Source of the DNA: JBBROS01 sp965260935
GTDB lineage: Bacteria > Pseudomonadota > Alphaproteobacteria > Acetobacterales > Acetobacteraceae
Direction: 5' to 3'
DNA: 64,000 nucleotides
Assembly (NCBI GenBank): GCA_965260935.1
Contig: OZ253374.1
Coordinates: 3,472,001 to 3,536,000, forward strand
Position numbers and translations under genes: made by a program. Each line of letters starts with the position of its first letter. The first letter of the stretch is position 1. Below are positions 43,090 through 52,219 of this stretch, one piece after another. The notes beneath the pieces are model-generated. The model saw only the letters and a program-made list of their open reading frames with translations, was not told the DNA's origin and did not search any database.

Positions 43090-43643
43090 GCCGGATAGAG
43101 CCCTTTCACGTCGGCAAACCGCGGCAGCAGCTTATCCTTCTCGGACAAAATCGCCTCCTCTTCCCGAATTGGCCAATCCAGGGACAACGCCGGGTCATTC
43201 CAGACCACCCCCCGCTCGCTCTCGCGGCTGTAGCGGTCCGTCACCTTGTAGATCACCTCCGTATCCGGCTGCAGCGTGCAGAACCCGTGCAGGAACCCGA
43301 TTGGAACCCAAAGCTGCGCCCAGTTATCCGCCGAAAGGACGGCCGAAACCGACTGGCCATAGGTCGGCGAGCCTTCTCGGGCGTCCACGGCCACGTCCCA
43401 GATCGCTCCCTTGACGCACCGCACCAGCTTTCCTTGCGCATACGGCGCGACCTGGCAGTGCAGCCCTCGTACCACCCCCCGCTCCCGCGATAAGCTCTGG
43501 TTGTCCTGCACGAATGCCTGGTCGATCCCAGCTGCCGCGAACCGCTCCTGATTGAACACCTCGGAGAAGAATCCACGCTCATCCCCGAATCGAGGCGGCG
43601 CTACCAGAACCACGTCCGGTATTGCCAGCCGCTCAACCTTCAT
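43086..43643 (-). CDS. rfbC: dTDP-4-dehydrorhamnose 3,5-epimerase
   Basis: RfbC epimerises C3 and C5 of dTDP-4-keto-6-deoxyglucose. The 185-aa cupin-like protein has DERGFFSEVFNQERF, FVQDNQSLSRERGVVRGLHCQ, KLVRCVKGAIWDVAVDAREGSPTYG, GFLHGFCTLQPDTEVIYKVTDRYS and WNDPALSLDWP, all standard. ATGA overlaps join it to rfbA and rfbD. Confidence 0.97.
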   Translation of the reverse strand: MKVERLAIPDVVLVAPPRFGDERGFFSEVFNQERFAAAGIDQAFVQDNQSLSRERGVVRGLHCQVAPYAQGKLVRCVKGAIWDVAVDAREGSPTYGQSVSAVLSADNWAQLWVPIGFLHGFCTLQPDTEVIYKVTDRYSRESERGVVWNDPALSLDWPIREEEAILSEKDKLLPRFADVKGLYPA

Positions 43644-44515
43644 GCGTGCAGCCCATCCGCCAACTCCAGCAACAGCCGCCCCAGTTCCGTCTTCGCTAAT
43701 CCCTTTGCGGTTCCCCGCAACGTTGCCGCATCGATAAAGCCCATCCGAAACGCCACCTCTTCAGGGCACCCAACCAGCATTCCCTGACGATCCTGTATCG
43801 TCTGCACGAAGGTCGCCGCCTGAAGCAAGCTGTCCGGCATTCCCGCGTCCAGCCAAGCGCACCCGCGTCCCAGCCGCTCCACGTGCAAGCTGCCCTCTTC
43901 AAGGTAGATTTGATTCAGGTCCGTGATCTCCAGCTCGCCCCGGGCCGAAGGCGTTACCTGCCGCGCCAATTCCGAAACCCGCGCGTCGTAGAAGTAAAGT
44001 CCGGTGACTGCCCAATTGCTCTTCGGCGCCGCCGGCTTCTCCACGATCTCCATCGCTCGCATGTTCTCGTCGAACGACACCACCCCATACCGCTCCGGGT
44101 CTCGCACCTGATAGGCGAACACGGTCGCTCCTTCCGACCGCGCAGCCGCTGTCCGCAGCAACACACCCAAGCTATCCCCAAAGATCAGGTTGTCGCCCAG
44201 CGCCAACGCGCAGGACTGCCCATCGATCCACCGCTCGCCAATGTGGAATGCCTGCGCCAACCCCTCCGGCTTCGCCTGCTCGGCATACGAGAACCGTACT
44301 CCCAGCCGCTCTCCGTCGCCCAGCAGCCGCCGGAACTGCGGCAAGTCGCCCGGGGTCGAGATCACCAGGATGTCTCGTATCCCCGCCAGCATCAGCACCG
44401 ACAACGGATAGTAGATCATCGGCTTGTCATACACCGGCAGCAATTGCTTGCTGCTCGCAAGCGTGACTGGGTGCAGCCGCGTCCCGCTGCCGCCGGCGAG
44501 CAAAATGCCCTTCAT
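43640..44515 (-). CDS. rfbA: Glucose-1-phosphate thymidylyltransferase
   Basis: RfbA makes dTDP-glucose. The 291-aa enzyme has the nucleotidyltransferase signature GILLAGGSGTRLHPVTLASSKQLLPVYDKPMIYYPLSVL. Further on it has YAEQAKPEGLAQAFHIGE, ALGDNLIFGDSLG, VSFDENMRAMEIVEKPAAPKSNWAVTGLYFYD and the C-terminal ELEITDLNQIYLEEG. It lies 38 bp after rfbB and overlaps rfbC by 4 bp. Confidence 0.97.
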   Translation of the reverse strand: MKGILLAGGSGTRLHPVTLASSKQLLPVYDKPMIYYPLSVLMLAGIRDILVISTPGDLPQFRRLLGDGERLGVRFSYAEQAKPEGLAQAFHIGERWIDGQSCALALGDNLIFGDSLGVLLRTAAARSEGATVFAYQVRDPERYGVVSFDENMRAMEIVEKPAAPKSNWAVTGLYFYDARVSELARQVTPSARGELEITDLNQIYLEEGSLHVERLGRGCAWLDAGMPDSLLQAATFVQTIQDRQGMLVGCPEEVAFRMGFIDAATLRGTAKGLAKTELGRLLLELADGLHA

Positions 44516-44553
44516 CTCGAACCCATACTAATCAACCCCAACCCTGCCTTTGC

Positions 44554-45609
44554 TCAAGCCGCCGTTCCCAATCTCTGCCCGGCATACCGCCTGCTGCGAA
44601 TGGCCTCCCACCAAGCACGGTTGTCGATATACCACTGCACCGTCCGCCGCAGGCCCTTATCGAAATCATGCGGCGCGGTCCAATGGAGCGCCGCCTCCGC
44701 CCGCGAAGGCTCGATCTCATAGCGGAAATCGTGCCCCGGCCGATCCCGGACGAACTCGACCAGCCTCTCCCTCGGCCCCGCCGCATCCGGCGCCAGCTCG
44801 TCCGCCATCCGGCAAATCGCCTGCACGACCTGCAAATTCGTCCTCGGCTGCCGCGCCCCGATCGCCAACGTCGCTCCCGCCTCCGCCCGCTCCAGCGCCA
44901 GCACCAACGCTTCCGCATGATCGTCCACGAATAGCCAGTCCCTCTGGTTGGACCCATCGCCATAAACCGGCAACGGCTTTCCTTCCAACGCGTTCAGCGT
45001 CACCAGCGGAATCAGCTTCTCCGGAAACTGCCAAGGCCCGTAATTATTCGACGTGTTCGTCACGAACGTCGGCAACCCGTATGTGTGCCACCAAGCCCGC
45101 ACCAAATGATCCGATCCAGCCTTGCTCGCCGAATACGGGCTCCGGGGGTCATAAGGCGTCTGCTCCGTAAACGGCGGGTCATTCGGCCCCAAAGCCCCGA
45201 ACACTTCGTCGGTTGAGATATGATGGAACCGGAACCTCTCCTGCCCCGCGCGGTCCAACCCGGCCCAATACCCCCGCGCCGCTTCCAGCATCACGAACGT
45301 TCCCACCACGTTCGTCTGAATAAATGGCGCCGGCCCATCGATCGACCGGTCGACATGGCTCTCCGCCGCCAGATGCATCACCGCATCGGGCCGATGCGCG
45401 GCGAATATGTCCCGTATCGTGCTCGCGTCAGTAATGTCTGCCTTCAAGTGCAAGTATCGCCGGTTTCGCCCAACCTCCTCCAACGCATCCGTGCTCGCCG
45501 AGTATGTCATCACGTCAACATTGACGACCTGGTGCTCCGTCGAGCGAATCACATATCGCACCACCGCTGACCCGATGAACCCGCAACCGCCCGTAACTAG
45601 GATACGCAT
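44554..45609 (-). CDS. rfbB: dTDP-glucose 4,6-dehydratase
   Basis: RfbB converts dTDP-glucose to dTDP-4-keto-6-deoxyglucose. The 351-aa extended SDR has MRILVTGGCGFIGSAVVR, HLAAESHVDRSIDGP, HISTDEVFGALG, active-site YSASKAGSDHLVRAW, NTSNNYGPWQFPEKLIPL, and DWLFVDDHAEAL. I use the ATG at 45609, where the Rossmann motif starts; a 29-residue extension to 45696 does not look like RfbB. It is the first gene of the rfbBACD-GT operon. Confidence 0.96.
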   Translation of the reverse strand: MRILVTGGCGFIGSAVVRYVIRSTEHQVVNVDVMTYSASTDALEEVGRNRRYLHLKADITDASTIRDIFAAHRPDAVMHLAAESHVDRSIDGPAPFIQTNVVGTFVMLEAARGYWAGLDRAGQERFRFHHISTDEVFGALGPNDPPFTEQTPYDPRSPYSASKAGSDHLVRAWWHTYGLPTFVTNTSNNYGPWQFPEKLIPLVTLNALEGKPLPVYGDGSNQRDWLFVDDHAEALVLALERAEAGATLAIGARQPRTNLQVVQAICRMADELAPDAAGPRERLVEFVRDRPGHDFRYEIEPSRAEAALHWTAPHDFDKGLRRTVQWYIDNRAWWEAIRSRRYAGQRLGTAA

Positions 45610-45723
45610 ATCAAAAACCTTGAAATTGACCGCTCCAGCCTGACCGAGGCAGCCGAGGCGAAAACGCAAACTGCCAGCCCTTTCGCCGTGCGGCAACCTA
45701 TGCCACTTTGAGTTGCAGAAGCG

Positions 45724-45750
45724 TTGACTTCAACGCGGATTGAAGCTCAA
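45724..45750. promoter_or_regulatory. Imperfect inverted repeat in the divergent rfbB/glycosyltransferase promoter region
   Basis: TTGACTTCAA (45724-45733), a 6-base spacer, and TTGAAG-c-TCAA (45740-45750) form an inverted repeat with a single unpaired C. It sits in the 200-bp gap between divergent rfbB and the tandem glycosyltransferase gene, about 60 bp before the latter's start. A regulator operator is possible; no regulator gene is adjacent. Confidence 0.35.
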
Positions 45751-45809
45751 CACCCGAATTGGCTCGCGAAAACCATTCCACCGGGCAAAGTCAATGAGGA
45801 TAGGATGGC

Positions 45810-48800
45810 ATGAGTAAGCGCCTACTAACTAAGCCCCGGCGCAACCGAAACGACCTTAAACAAGTAGCCTTGCTTGAATTGCACCTCACGCCTGCCGCCG
45901 CCGCCGTCCAGTTCGGCCCGCTCGACACGCCCCTCCCCCTGGCAATCGCTCTCCTGCTCGACGACTCCGTCGCGGCTACCGCCAAAGTGTCCTCCCAAGG
46001 CGCGGCGACCTTGCCGCTCCCTCCCCTCCGCCTCGCCCGCACGCTACAGCTCGCCAGCGTACCCGAAGGCCGCTTCCTTCTTCCGACGCCGATTAACCTG
46101 CAATCTCGCCGCGGCGTCGCTTGGCTCGGCTGGCGCGTGAAAGACTGCCGCATCACCGGCTCCTTCCAACTCACGGGCGACCTCGCCCCCGTCGGCATAG
46201 AGGCGCTTCCCGTCTCCTTGATGCTCGGCGCCTACGCCGCCGGCCTCTGCTTCGCCCGCCCCGGCCAGGCAAACGCCTGGAGCTTCGATACAGCTATTCC
46301 GTGCCTCGCCCGCATGGATGCCCCGCTTACGTTTACCCCCCAGATCGCCGGCCTGGCCGCCGCCGAAACCCTGACCGTCACCGCCCGCGAATGCGGTTTC
46401 GCTGGCCATGTCGACCCAACCGACCGCCGCCACGTCGAAGGCTGGGCCGTCAACCTCAACGACCCGGCTTCCCCCGTCGAAATCGAGATCACTGTCGACG
46501 GCGCCCCCATCTGGCGGGGCCTGGCCGACCGTATGCGTGAGGACATAAAAGCGCTCGGCTTCGGCAATGGCCACTCTGCCTTCCACGCCGCGTTCCCAAA
46601 GCGCGTCCCCCGCAACGCTCCCCTGCGCGTCGCCGCCACCATCGCTGCCACCGGCGCTCATCTCGTCAACAGCCCATACATCATCGCCGCCCCACCCCCC
46701 TTCGTCGGCTACTTCGACGCCCTCGAAGGCCCCTTCGCCGGCGGCTGGGCCATCAATATGCACGACCCGGAAACCCCTTTGGAAGTCGAGGCGGTATGCG
46801 ATGGCGAGGTCATCGGCAACGGCATCGCCGACCTGTTCCGCGGCGACGTCGAGAAGGCCGGTATGCCCACCGCCCGCTGCGGCTTTCGCTTCCTGCTCGA
46901 ACGCCCTCTCGCCACCTTGTTCGACCGTGATGTGCATCTCCGCATCCGCGGCACCGGCGACGTCCTGCAAGGCTCGCCCCGGCAGATCAGCCAGAACAGC
47001 AACATCGTCCGCTTTCTCACCCGCGCCGCCCGAATCCCCCCCCCTGTCCTGCAACGCCTCAGCCGCCGCATGACCCACCAGACCGCCGGCACGACTATCT
47101 CCATCATCATGCCCGTCTACAACACCCGGCAGGACTGGCTTCTCGAAGCCCTCAACAGCGTCCTCGCGCAATGGTCCGCCAACTGGGAGCTTATCTGCGT
47201 CGACGACGGCTCCACTGCCCCGCACGTCCGCCCCATCCTCGATGCCGCGAGCCGGCACGACCCCCGCATCCGCGTCATGCGCAGCGCCGGCAATCTCGGC
47301 ATCGCCCGAGCTATTAATTTCGGCCTCCGCGCCGCCCGCGGCGACTACGTCGCCTTCATGGACCACGACGACACGATCGAACCCGACGCGGTCTATAAGC
47401 TCGCCCAAGCCGCCAAGCAGACCGCCGCCGACCTCGTCTACAGCGACGAAGCCATCACCACCGACGATATCGGCAGCATTATCGAGGTCCGCGCCCGCCC
47501 AGCCTTCTCCTACGACTACTACCTGAGCCATCCCTATTTCGTACACATGGTCGCGGTCCGCACCGAGATCGCTCAACGCCTCGGCGGCTGGGACGAAACC
47601 CTGCCCATCTCCGCCGACGTCGATTTCGTCCTCCGCGCCATCGAGCACGCGAAAATCGTCACCCACGTCCCCAGCGTCCTCTACCGCTGGCGCACCCACG
47701 GCAACAGCGCCGGCCACGCGAAGCAGGTGCAAGTCACCGACGCCATGACCGGCATCCTCGCCCGCCATCTCCGCCGCCAGAACCTCCCGGCCACCGTCCG
47801 CCCCGGCTTCCGCTACAACGAATACCGGCTCGACTGGCCCGACGACGGCGGCGAGGTGCTGATCGTCATCCCCACCAAGAACCGCGTCGACCTGCTGAAG
47901 GCCTGCATCGACAGCATCGAGAAGACATCGCCGGGCGAGAACTACCGTATCGTCGTCATCGATCACGACAGCACCGACAAGCGCACCGTCCGCTACCTGC
48001 ACTCCATCGCCGCCCGGCACGCCGTCATGCCCTACAGCGGCCCTTTCAACTACGCCCGCATGAACAACCTCGCCGTCAGGGCCCACGGCGGCACGGCCAA
48101 GTACTACCTCTTTCTCAACAACGACGTCGAAGCCCGCGAGCCCGGCTGGATCGCCCGCTTGCGCACCTTGGCCGCCCGGCCCGACGTCGGCGCCGTCGGC
48201 CCCCTGCTGCTTTACGGCGACGACCGCATCCAGCACGCCGGCGTCCTCGTCGGCTTCAGCGGCGCGGCCGACCATGCCATGAAGTTTCAGGACGCCTACC
48301 TGAGCAAAGGCGCCCGGCATCCGGGTTACAACTGCAACTTGACAACGGTGCGGGACTACTCCGCCGTTACTGCCGCCTGCGTCATGATCCCCCGCTCTGC
48401 CTGGCGGGCCGTGAAGGGGTTTGATGAGAGCTTCGTGGTTGGGTTCAACGACACCGATTTGTGCCTGCGGATCAGGGAGGCCGGGTTCAAGGTGCTCTAC
48501 GATGGCTTTACGGTGCTGTACCATCACGAAAGCGCCACGCGGACGCAGAGCAACGAGGTGGACCATCCGGACGATGATGCGCGGCTGCGGAAGCGGTGGG
48601 AGCGGTATTTTATGGGGGGGGACCCTTTTTATAGCCCCCTCCTAGCTCTACGCGGCACGGATCATACGCTGCGGCAGAATGAAGGGTGTAAGCATTCCTC
48701 TATGTCTCGCCCGTCACGGTTAGTCTCCGAAGCCGCAACAAAGACTCCGACAATCACGACGGCTGCTAGATTTTTGGCGAATAGAAGCTCGGGGGCATTC

Positions 48801-48842
48801 GAGACGGTGCCGGCGCAGCGCTATAAGGAGCAGATCACATGA
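45810..48842 (+). CDS. Large tandem GT2 glycosyltransferase with duplicated N-terminal modules
   Basis: A 1010-aa protein. Two copies of an ~85-residue module occur at about 197-280 and 298-380; each has the pattern G-x-D-(x)n-GWA-N-(x)-DP-(x)-P-EIE...DG...G-AD-x-R-D-K-G...F. Two GT-A fold GT2 domains follow. The first has SIIMPVYNTRQDWL (about 429), VDDGSTAPHV and FMDHDDTIEPD; the second has VLIVIPTKNRVDLL (about 681), VIDHDSTDKRT and FLNNDVEA, plus GFNDTDLCLRIREAGF. It resembles Acetobacteraceae polymer glycosyltransferases. From about residue 940 the tail has no domain signature, and base composition drops as it enters the acquired segment. It overlaps the next gene as ATGA. Confidence 0.9.
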   Translation: MSKRLLTKPRRNRNDLKQVALLELHLTPAAAAVQFGPLDTPLPLAIALLLDDSVAATAKVSSQGAATLPLPPLRLARTLQLASVPEGRFLLPTPINLQSRRGVAWLGWRVKDCRITGSFQLTGDLAPVGIEALPVSLMLGAYAAGLCFARPGQANAWSFDTAIPCLARMDAPLTFTPQIAGLAAAETLTVTARECGFAGHVDPTDRRHVEGWAVNLNDPASPVEIEITVDGAPIWRGLADRMREDIKALGFGNGHSAFHAAFPKRVPRNAPLRVAATIAATGAHLVNSPYIIAAPPPFVGYFDALEGPFAGGWAINMHDPETPLEVEAVCDGEVIGNGIADLFRGDVEKAGMPTARCGFRFLLERPLATLFDRDVHLRIRGTGDVLQGSPRQISQNSNIVRFLTRAARIPPPVLQRLSRRMTHQTAGTTISIIMPVYNTRQDWLLEALNSVLAQWSANWELICVDDGSTAPHVRPILDAASRHDPRIRVMRSAGNLGIARAINFGLRAARGDYVAFMDHDDTIEPDAVYKLAQAAKQTAADLVYSDEAITTDDIGSIIEVRARPAFSYDYYLSHPYFVHMVAVRTEIAQRLGGWDETLPISADVDFVLRAIEHAKIVTHVPSVLYRWRTHGNSAGHAKQVQVTDAMTGILARHLRRQNLPATVRPGFRYNEYRLDWPDDGGEVLIVIPTKNRVDLLKACIDSIEKTSPGENYRIVVIDHDSTDKRTVRYLHSIAARHAVMPYSGPFNYARMNNLAVRAHGGTAKYYLFLNNDVEAREPGWIARLRTLAARPDVGAVGPLLLYGDDRIQHAGVLVGFSGAADHAMKFQDAYLSKGARHPGYNCNLTTVRDYSAVTAACVMIPRSAWRAVKGFDESFVVGFNDTDLCLRIREAGFKVLYDGFTVLYHHESATRTQSNEVDHPDDDARLRKRWERYFMGGDPFYSPLLALRGTDHTLRQNEGCKHSSMSRPSRLVSEAATKTPTITTAARFLANRSSGAFETVPAQRYKEQIT

Positions 48843-49675
48843 CCAAATGGTTCTTTGCTCTGAGCCAAGCTAGCTTGGGGCATGCTGACCATGATTGGCC
48901 AGGATTGATCAGGGTTGCGGTAGCTTCGGCCGCCCTTAACACAACCTTAACGCCCCACTTTCTATACGACGGGGAACCGAGTGAGTTTACGGCGGAGATG
49001 GCTGACCGAGGAGTCAAGGTAATCCGCCATAAGGTCAGCTTTTTAAGCAAAGTTTTAGCTCGACAGCATCAGATCGGGCGAATGATCGACCCAATGCGCG
49101 CGGCCGTGATGGCGGGTGCCTATCTACGGACTGAGATCCCAAGGCTCGAATTTGACGACGAATACATTCTGTATACCGACTGCGATGTCATGTTCTTGAG
49201 CGATCCAGATATCTCTCATTATCAGCCACGCTTCTTTTCATGCGCGCCGCAACGATATCCAAACGACTTCTTTGATATAAATTCTGGGGTAATGGTTATG
49301 AATGTCCCAGCAATGCGCTCAGAGTTTAACGAGTTTTCTGATTTTGTTGTCAACAACTTCGAGCGGCTGAACGGCTTTGACCAGCCTGCCTTAAGAGAGT
49401 TCTACGACCAACGCTATGAACCGCTGCCGATTGAGTTAAATTGGAAACCCTATTGGGGCATCAATGAATTCGCTCAAGTCGTGCATTTCCATGGCCCGAA
49501 GCCCGACGCGGTTCATAAATTCATTACGCATCCAGACTACCAAGCGCCAAGCATATGGCGGGAGTTATTCGAGGAGAACCCGGCTGCATATCGGTACTAT
49601 TTAGAATGTTGGAAGTCGTTCCAGAAAAATGACCAATACTTGGTCAATAGCGACGCCGCGAGCGCCGTTAGCTAA
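48839..49675 (+). CDS. GT8-like glycosyltransferase (AT-rich, probably acquired)
   Basis: A 278-aa putative nucleotide-diphospho-sugar transferase. The DxD motif ILYTDCDVMFLSDPD lies near residue 112, and NSGVMVMNV, FDQPALREFYD and HFHGPKPD follow, as in GT8/GT25-like proteins. The sequence is visibly richer in A and T at third positions than the flanking genes, consistent with horizontal acquisition. Its ATG overlaps the preceding stop. Sugar donor and acceptor are unknown. Confidence 0.8.
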   Translation: MTKWFFALSQASLGHADHDWPGLIRVAVASAALNTTLTPHFLYDGEPSEFTAEMADRGVKVIRHKVSFLSKVLARQHQIGRMIDPMRAAVMAGAYLRTEIPRLEFDDEYILYTDCDVMFLSDPDISHYQPRFFSCAPQRYPNDFFDINSGVMVMNVPAMRSEFNEFSDFVVNNFERLNGFDQPALREFYDQRYEPLPIELNWKPYWGINEFAQVVHFHGPKPDAVHKFITHPDYQAPSIWRELFEENPAAYRYYLECWKSFQKNDQYLVNSDAASAVS

Positions 49676-49708
49676 CTTGTCTTGTCGATAATAAAAGAAT
49701 ACCGCCTG

Positions 49709-50560
49709 ATGAAAGCAGCCGTCTGCGTATACGTCCGAGACGAAGAACGCAACATTCAGGAATGGATTATCTATCATCAGATAATTGGTTTCGATACTGT
49801 AATATTAATGGACAATCTTTCTGTTGATCGAACCCAATCGAATGCGAGCTTATGCGCTAAGCATTACGATGTTCGGCTTGAAGATTGGGCGGACACGTCT
49901 TTTTTTGCCCAGCGCAACTGTTATAACTATGTACTTAAGAAGTATGGCAGCGAGTTTGCGTGGATCGCATTCATCGACTCCGACGAATTTATCGTTCCAA
50001 CTCAAGATAGCTCCGTAAGACCCATGCTTGAGCTTAATCTTGGTCATGCCGCAATCGGTTTGAACTGGCTTATTTTTGGGTCAAGCAATTATCGCCTTAG
50101 CCCTTCCAGCTTAATCCTTGAAGCATACTGTCATCGAGCACCAGAAGACTTTCCGCCGAACCGGCATATCAAATCCATAGTTCAACCTTCGCTGACGTTC
50201 TCTTGCGCGCATCCACATTTATTCCATGTAAAGGGAGAAAGCTGGGACGAGTCCGGCCAATATCGCAGCGATTATGTCGATCCAGCGGGCAATGCCATCG
50301 CTTGGGGCAACGAACCCGGCCTGACCTCAGCCTTCCATGATGAATCAACCTGTCGAGTACACCATTACTTCACGCGGTCGCGCGAGGACTGGAATCGCAA
50401 ACTTCAGCGAAGGTGGCGAGATATCGAACGGTCAGACACAGACTTTGTTTTCCACGACCGAAACGAAATTAGGGATGAGACTGCATTGCGATTTGTCCCA
50501 GAGTTAAAAGTTCAAATGGAAAAGCTCAATGTAGTAAGTCTAACTTCTGGAGGGAAATGA
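49709..50560 (+). CDS. GT92-like (DUF23-type) glycosyltransferase (AT-rich, probably acquired)
   Basis: A 283-aa protein matching the GT92/DUF23-type family: AVCVYVRDEERNIQEWIIYHQIIGFDTVILMDNLSVDRT at the N-terminus, FIDSDEFIVP as the DxD element, FGSSNYR and HHYFTRSREDWNRKLQRRWRDIE near the C-terminus. The ATG at 49709 is preferred over a TTG at 49682. Like the preceding gene it is AT-rich and codon-atypical. It converges with the cupin gene. Confidence 0.85.
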   Translation: MKAAVCVYVRDEERNIQEWIIYHQIIGFDTVILMDNLSVDRTQSNASLCAKHYDVRLEDWADTSFFAQRNCYNYVLKKYGSEFAWIAFIDSDEFIVPTQDSSVRPMLELNLGHAAIGLNWLIFGSSNYRLSPSSLILEAYCHRAPEDFPPNRHIKSIVQPSLTFSCAHPHLFHVKGESWDESGQYRSDYVDPAGNAIAWGNEPGLTSAFHDESTCRVHHYFTRSREDWNRKLQRRWRDIERSDTDFVFHDRNEIRDETALRFVPELKVQMEKLNVVSLTSGGK

Positions 50561-50575
50561 CTTTGAGAAATTAGC

Positions 50576-51031
50576 TTAACTCCCATGTATCGCATCCCGC
50601 CAAACCACCCCCTCCGGCCTCTCCACCCCCTCAATATCCAAGTTCACCACCACCGCCTCGTTATCGCTCCGCACCACCACGCATTCCAGCGCCTCCTCCG
50701 CCGAAGCATTGATCTCCTGATGCGGCACGTAAGGCGGAATGAAGATGAAATCCCCCGGCCCCGCCTCCGCCACGAATTCCAGCCGCTCCCCCCACCGCAT
50801 CCGCGCCCGCCCCCGGATCACGTATAGAACGCTCTCCAAAGCCCCATGATGGTGCGCCCCGGTCTTCGCGTCCGGATGGATGTGCACCGTCCCCGCCCAA
50901 ATCTTCTGCGCCCCCACCCGCGCGAAGTTCACCGCCGCCGCCCGGTCCATCCCCGGCGTCTGCGCCGTGTTCGTGTCCAAACTGTCCCCGGGGATCACCC
51001 GAACCCCCTGCGTCCGCCAATCAACCGACAC
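50576..51031 (-). CDS. Cupin domain protein
   Basis: A 151-aa single-domain cupin. The beta-barrel motifs are GTVHIHPDAKTGAHHHGALESVLYVIRGRARMRWG and GDFIFIPPYVPHQEIN, with the metal-binding His-Glu-His pattern. I chose GTG 51031 because GAGGAGG lies 7 bases upstream; a TTG at 51049 is weaker. It is convergent with the GT92 gene and divergent from the AI-2E transporter gene. Substrate and metal are unknown. Confidence 0.8.
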   Translation of the reverse strand: MSVDWRTQGVRVIPGDSLDTNTAQTPGMDRAAAVNFARVGAQKIWAGTVHIHPDAKTGAHHHGALESVLYVIRGRARMRWGERLEFVAEAGPGDFIFIPPYVPHQEINASAEEALECVVVRSDNEAVVVNLDIEGVERPEGVVWRDAIHGS

Positions 51032-51111
51032 GGCCAGCCTCCTCGTCAACGTCTCCCAACGTGACTCCGCCCGATGCGCAAGGCAACCTGCCCCAAACCA
51101 GCAGGACCGAC

Positions 51112-52191
51112 ATGCACGACACGCCCGATCAAGCCACCCCCCAAGCCCAGCGCGCCGCCCGCATCCTCCTCGCCGCGGCCCTGGTCATTCTCGGCCTCTA
51201 CATCCTTCAGGGCTTCCTCCGCGCCCTTCTCTGGGCCGCCGTCCTCGTCGTCGCCACCTGGCCGCTCTATCGCCGCGCCGAGCGCCGCCTCCCGCAGCGC
51301 GGCCGCAACGTCCTCCTCCCCGCCCTGTTTACCCTGGCCGCCGCCCTCCTCGTCCTCGCCCCACTCGCTCTTATCGCCCTCCGCCTCGCCCATGAAGCCG
51401 CCGCCCTCGCCGCCTGGCTCGCCACCGTCCGGACCAACGGCCTCCCGCTTCCCGCCGCCCTCGCCCACCTTCCGTTCGCCCAGCACCAGATCGATGCCTG
51501 GTGGCAAGCCAACCTCGCCAGCCCCGAAGCCGCCCACGCCCTCCTGGGCCGCCTGAACCGTGGCGACCTCCTGCAAACCGGCCGCAACGTCGGCTCCAAC
51601 CTCCTCCACCGCGCCGTCCTGTTCGGTTTCACCCTCCTCGCCCTCTTCTTCCTCTATCGCGATGGCCGGACCCTCCGTGCCCAGATGCTCGCGGCAAGCG
51701 CCCGCGCCTTCGGCCCCCACGGCGAGCGCATCGCCCGGCAAATGGTCGCCTCCATCCACGGCACGGTCGACGGCCTTATCCTCGTCGGCCTCGGCGTCGG
51801 CCTCATCCTCGGCATCGCCTACGCCATCGCCGGCGTCCCCAGCCCGGCCCTCCTCGGAGCCGCCACCGCCATCGGCGCCATGCTCCCCTTCGGCTCCTTC
51901 CTCGCCCTCCTTATTGCCGCCGCCCTCCTCCTCGCCGCCGGCAAGACACTGGCCGCAATTATCCTTCTGGCCATAGGCTCCGCCGTCATCTTCATAGCCG
52001 ACCACTTCGTCCGCCCCGCCCTCATCGGCGGCGCAACCCGCCTCCCCTTCATCTGGGTCCTGCTCGGAATCCTCGGCGGCATCGAGACCTTCGGCATCCT
52101 CGGTCTCTTCCTCGGCCCCGCCGTCATGGCCGCCCTCATTCTTCTGTGGCGGGAATGGGCCAACGGTGCGAAAACCATCCCTGCCTCGTAA
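51112..52191 (+). CDS. AI-2E family transporter
   Basis: A 359-aa membrane protein of the UPF0118/AI-2E exporter family with 7-8 predicted TM helices: AARILLAAALVILGLYILQGF at the start, FLRALLWAAVLVVATWPLYRRAE, and near the C-terminus the conserved IFIADHFVRPALIGGATRLPFIWVLLGILGGIETFGILGLFLGPAVMA. The family includes TqsA and others with diverse or unknown substrates. The ATG at 51112 has AGGA upstream; an in-frame GTG at 51061 is possible. Confidence 0.88.
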   Translation: MHDTPDQATPQAQRAARILLAAALVILGLYILQGFLRALLWAAVLVVATWPLYRRAERRLPQRGRNVLLPALFTLAAALLVLAPLALIALRLAHEAAALAAWLATVRTNGLPLPAALAHLPFAQHQIDAWWQANLASPEAAHALLGRLNRGDLLQTGRNVGSNLLHRAVLFGFTLLALFFLYRDGRTLRAQMLAASARAFGPHGERIARQMVASIHGTVDGLILVGLGVGLILGIAYAIAGVPSPALLGAATAIGAMLPFGSFLALLIAAALLLAAGKTLAAIILLAIGSAVIFIADHFVRPALIGGATRLPFIWVLLGILGGIETFGILGLFLGPAVMAALILLWREWANGAKTIPAS

Positions 52192-52219
52192 CCTACCCCT
52201 AACAACTGACAGGTCCCCA

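Noticed and set aside
46044..48566. 840-codon open frame on the minus strand opposite the tandem GT2 gene
   Set aside because: It is an antisense shadow of a high-G+C gene: Gly/Ala/Asp/Val-rich composition with no domain, while the plus strand has two clear GT2 domains.
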